A stretch of 64,000 nucleotides of DNA from contig CM037876.1 of assembly GCA_021292165.1 (NCBI GenBank), positions 284,554,521 through 284,618,520 of the forward strand. The letters are read 5' to 3'. Shown one piece after another: positions 61,269 through 64,000 of this stretch (positions are counted from its first letter, which is position 1; each line of letters begins with the position of its first letter). Under the pieces are notes generated by a model. It was not told the DNA's origin. It made no database searches and saw nothing but the letters and a program-made list of their open reading frames with translations. The DNA is from Shinisaurus crocodilurus. Its lineage: Eukaryota; Chordata; Lepidosauria; Squamata; Shinisauridae. Made by a program: the position numbers and the translations under genes.

Positions 61269-61720
61269 TGTGTTCAGACATCACAGTGAAGTATGGTTCA
61301 TCATGACAGGAACAAACTTAGCCACTCCCCGGGCTCATGCATTCCCCCCTCCCCTATCCTCCTCCAGTGTGGCTGCAAGGAGAAGAGCAGAAGCTTCCAC
61401 TGCTGTTTTAGATAAACTGCAGATTAGCATGTTGTTTGAATCCTAAACTGTGATTAGGCTTCACTTCAGCTTGTTGAAACAAGTCAATTTCATTACTCAT
61501 GGCTTGAAGTTGGCATGTTTCAAACAAACCATAGTGAAGATAAACCACAGCAGTCTGTCAGGTTCAGATGCCATTACAAGATGCAGTTAATAAAAAATGG
61601 AAGCAAAAGCAGCAATGGGGGAGAGGGTAAAGTGCATGAGCGGAGGGTGGGGCACTAGGCTTGCTCCCATCATGATAAACCACAGTTCATTGTGATTCCT
61701 GACCACAGTCATTAAATTGC
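61269..61720. mobile_element. Imperfect foldback MITE, about 450 bp
   Basis: Left arm GTGTTCAGACATCACAGTGA, GGTTCATCATGACAGGAACA, GGGCTCATGCATTCCC is mirrored at the right by GTGCATGAGCGGAGG, CTCCCATCATGATAAACC and TTCATTGTGATTCCTGACCA. Arms are clearly diverged. Superfamily undetermined. Confidence 0.6.
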
Positions 61721-61754
61721 CACTTACTCCAAAACAATATTCTAAAACATTACC

Positions 61755-61935
61755 TGCACAATCTTATGCAATTTTACTCAGACATAAACCCCACTGTGTT
61801 CAGTGAGGCTTAATCCTGAGTCAGTATATTCAGGATTGCTTCCTAACACAGCAATCCTAAGCACACTGACTGAAGAGTAAGTCCAATGAACCCATTGCAA
61901 CTTAATTCTGAGTAAACATGGTTAAGATTGCTCTG
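61755..61935. repeat. Two adjacent palindromic repeats (CCCATTGA family)
   Basis: First copy has CAATCTTATGCAATTTTACT and CCACTGTGTTCAGTGAGG. The second has AGCAATCCTAAGCACACTGA, AGTAAGTCCAATGAACCCAT and TTCTGAGTAAACATGG. Confidence 0.65.
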
Positions 61936-62040
61936 CATGAGTACAGATAATTATATCCAGGAAGATCTCCAGGGGCAACAAGCTTTAAAATATTTTAAAG
62001 ATGTTTAAAGATATTGATAAGGTACCCTAATTGCATTACC

Positions 62041-62278
62041 TTATTTATTTATTTATTATATTTATACCCCACCTTTTCTCCTGCAAGGAACCCATGGTGG
62101 CTTACATAATCCTCCTCCTCTCCATTTTATCCTCACAACAACCCTGTGAGGTAGGTTAGGCTGAGAGTCAGTGACTGGCCGAAAGTCACCCAGTGAGTTT
62201 CATGGCTGAGCGGGGACTAGAACCCGGATCTCCCGAGTCCCAGTCCAACACTCTCACCACTACACCACACTGGCTCAC
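62041..62278 (-). mobile_element. MIR-like SINE
   Basis: Minus-strand copy: GAGCCAGTGTGGTGTAGTGG head, CACTGGGTGACTTTCGGCC and CAGGGTTGTTGTGAGGATAA core, AAATATAATAAATAAATAA tail. Confidence 0.88.
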
Positions 62279-63502
62279 CTTCTTGCTTATTATACATATC
62301 TCACCTTTTCTTATACTCCTCCAACCACATCACTGAAGAACTGTTTCATGTCTATTCTTTTCCAGCACATTTAGATTTAGACCCATTTCATACATTTTAA
62401 AATAGCCTACATGAGTAGTCCCGTTGCCACAGCTATGCAAGAGAAATGACATATGAGCCAGAGCACCTACACTGACATCAAATACTCGCAGAAGACCTAC
62501 TCAAGCCATTTCTACTCCTCAAAATTGGGAAGAAATTGCATGAGTAAGATAGGCCTTCTTTGAATCACACATTGACATAGCTAATATGTAACTTCCCCCT
62601 TGTGATTAACCAAGATAATCTTCTCTCCCCTGAGAGGCCCTGACTCTGCAAAGGGCATGGAAACTCTACAGTGCATGACACACAGTCCACACATATATTT
62701 TCCTGCTCGCTCCTATTATTTTCAACATGTAGAGGTGGAAGAATTACTTTTTTGCTCATTTCTTTTGAAGTTCATGACAAATTTTAGCCCTTTTAATCAC
62801 TATTGGAGTGACACTACAGCTCTGAAATAATATGTCTAACTGGGGAGGGGTTCCATACATCCTTTTCACTTTGCCTCTGAACTCTTTCATATCAATGACC
62901 ATTTTGAGCTGATGGCTCACAGATTTATATTCATGTTTGTGTTATCTTTTGGCCAACCTGAACCCACTGCTTGCTTTTTTGACATTTATTTGTAGAAGCC
63001 ATCAACTGCCACTGTGCTTCAGCTGGTTCCACTGTGCTCCAGCTGGTTCCACTGCACTTACACAACCCACCGCTTGCACAACAGGAACTATGGCTTCTGA
63101 CAGTAATCCTGGAAACAAGTGGAAATGCTCATTTCAGGAACAGAACAGGTCAGCGGAGCTCCCTTTTATAAGCTCCATTGACCTGTCCCATTCCAGAAAT
63201 AAGCATTTCACTCATTTCTGATTGCTGCAGGATTCACTAGCTTCCTATTGCACTAGCAGTGAGTCTGCTAGTGTGCAGGCAGTACTGAATACTGTCCAAT
63301 ACGCCCCCAAACAACTCTACACTGATCATAATTTTCAGTGGTGGGCACAATTTTATCCAGTCCATTTGCATCAAAATGTTTTTCTTCTTATACTAGCAAT
63401 CTTCAATTACTTTAATCACCTTCTGAAACATCACTACATTTTATTTAATTTCTAAATGATCTCTCCAAAAGTTACTAATAATAGTATTATATAGCAAAGT
63501 AC

Positions 63503-63664
63503 CTGGAAAAGCTTGCCTGCAGCTTGCGGAGTGGTCGCTGGAGAATACGTTGGGTCCATTTCAGTAAACTCCTCTGCAAAGTTACTAACATCCAATTCAT
63601 CACGAATTACTGGTTTAAATGGAGCTGACACTTTTTTGGCTGCCAAGTCATTCCAATTTATTTT
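63503..63664 (-). CDS. RPS6KA5: RPS6KA5 coding exon: AGC-kinase tail and linker
   Basis: A 54-codon, phase-0 exon starting KINWNDLAAKKV after acceptor ggtttag| and ending GKLFQ before |gtactt. It covers the C-terminal extension of the N-terminal AGC kinase domain. The MDPTYSPA motif contains the Ser equivalent to human Ser360, a Ser-Pro site used by ERK/p38. No coding sequence is visible between here and the right edge, so the preceding exon is outside the window. Confidence 0.96.
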
Positions 63665-63744
63665 CTAAACCGAAACATTAAATTAAGTTTAGAAGAGAGT
63701 GAAAGAAGAATAAAAGACAATTGCCAATGTAAATTGTTCAGGAA

Positions 63745-63838
63745 AGCTTGCAATCCTAAGCATATCCATTCAGAAGTAAAACCTGTTAAGACTAATAGGA
63801 CTTACTCCCAGATAAGTGTGTATAGAACTGCAACCTAA
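63745..63838. repeat. Short palindromic repeat (CCCATTGA family)
   Basis: TTGCAATCCTAAGCATATCC, ATAGGACTTACTCCCAGATA, AGTGTGTATAGAACTGCAAC. Confidence 0.7.
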
Positions 63839-64000
63839 GGCTTCACTAAGGTATATTAAGCAAGTGCTGTCAAATATAAAATGCAGAAGAAGCAACCAAA
63901 GTTTTTGTCTCCACATTGAAGGAAGTAGTCTTATTCTTTGTTCAAGCTTTATAATTAACATGTTCATTATTATTTGCCCATTGTACTTTTGCCTTCTTTA

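Overview
This is a vertebrate nuclear window, almost certainly from a squamate reptile. Two conserved genes lie on the minus strand with large introns and GT-AG splice sites. The rest is a dense squamate-type repeat mixture: CR1, L2-like and RTE-like LINE remnants, tRNA-derived SINEs, hAT and Tc1/mariner MITEs, and many microsatellites. Species cannot be resolved by reading alone. I found no bacterial-type operon, CRISPR array, tRNA gene or intact autonomous transposon.

Layout. Positions 1-29350 hold the 5' part of TTC7B (minus strand): promoter and CpG island at about 28670-29400, exon 1 at 28946-29066, exon 2 at 12414-12568, exon 3 at 10739-10907 and exon 4 at 6409-6539; the gene continues off the left edge. 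Positions about 29350-39780 are intergenic and full of nested repeats. From about 39780 (possible distal polyadenylation site) to the right edge lies the 3' part of RPS6KA5 (MSK1, minus strand). Its last nine coding exons run from 63503-63664 down to the terminal exon 49386-49625, and encode the linker, the whole C-terminal kinase domain and the regulatory tail. The N-terminal kinase exons lie beyond 64000. RPS6KA5 followed by TTC7B on the same strand is the order known on human 14q32.11, so this is conserved synteny.

The two genes are functionally unrelated: TTC7B is a scaffold of the plasma-membrane PI4KA lipid kinase complex, and RPS6KA5 is a nuclear kinase activated by ERK and p38.

The notable material is in the repeats. 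There is a SINE family with a 5S rRNA-derived head fused to a CR1-type 3' tail (four copies with 5S sequence). Near-perfect palindromic hAT MITEs still show 8-bp target duplications. Two copies of a mariner-like MITE are present, one broken by a LINE tail. An RTE-like LINE fragment with a 303-codon open frame is nested inside a large foldback element. A LINE insertion in an RPS6KA5 intron has its 5' end re-copied in inverted orientation just outside the target-site duplication. All calls come from reading sequence and recalled family knowledge; no searches were run.
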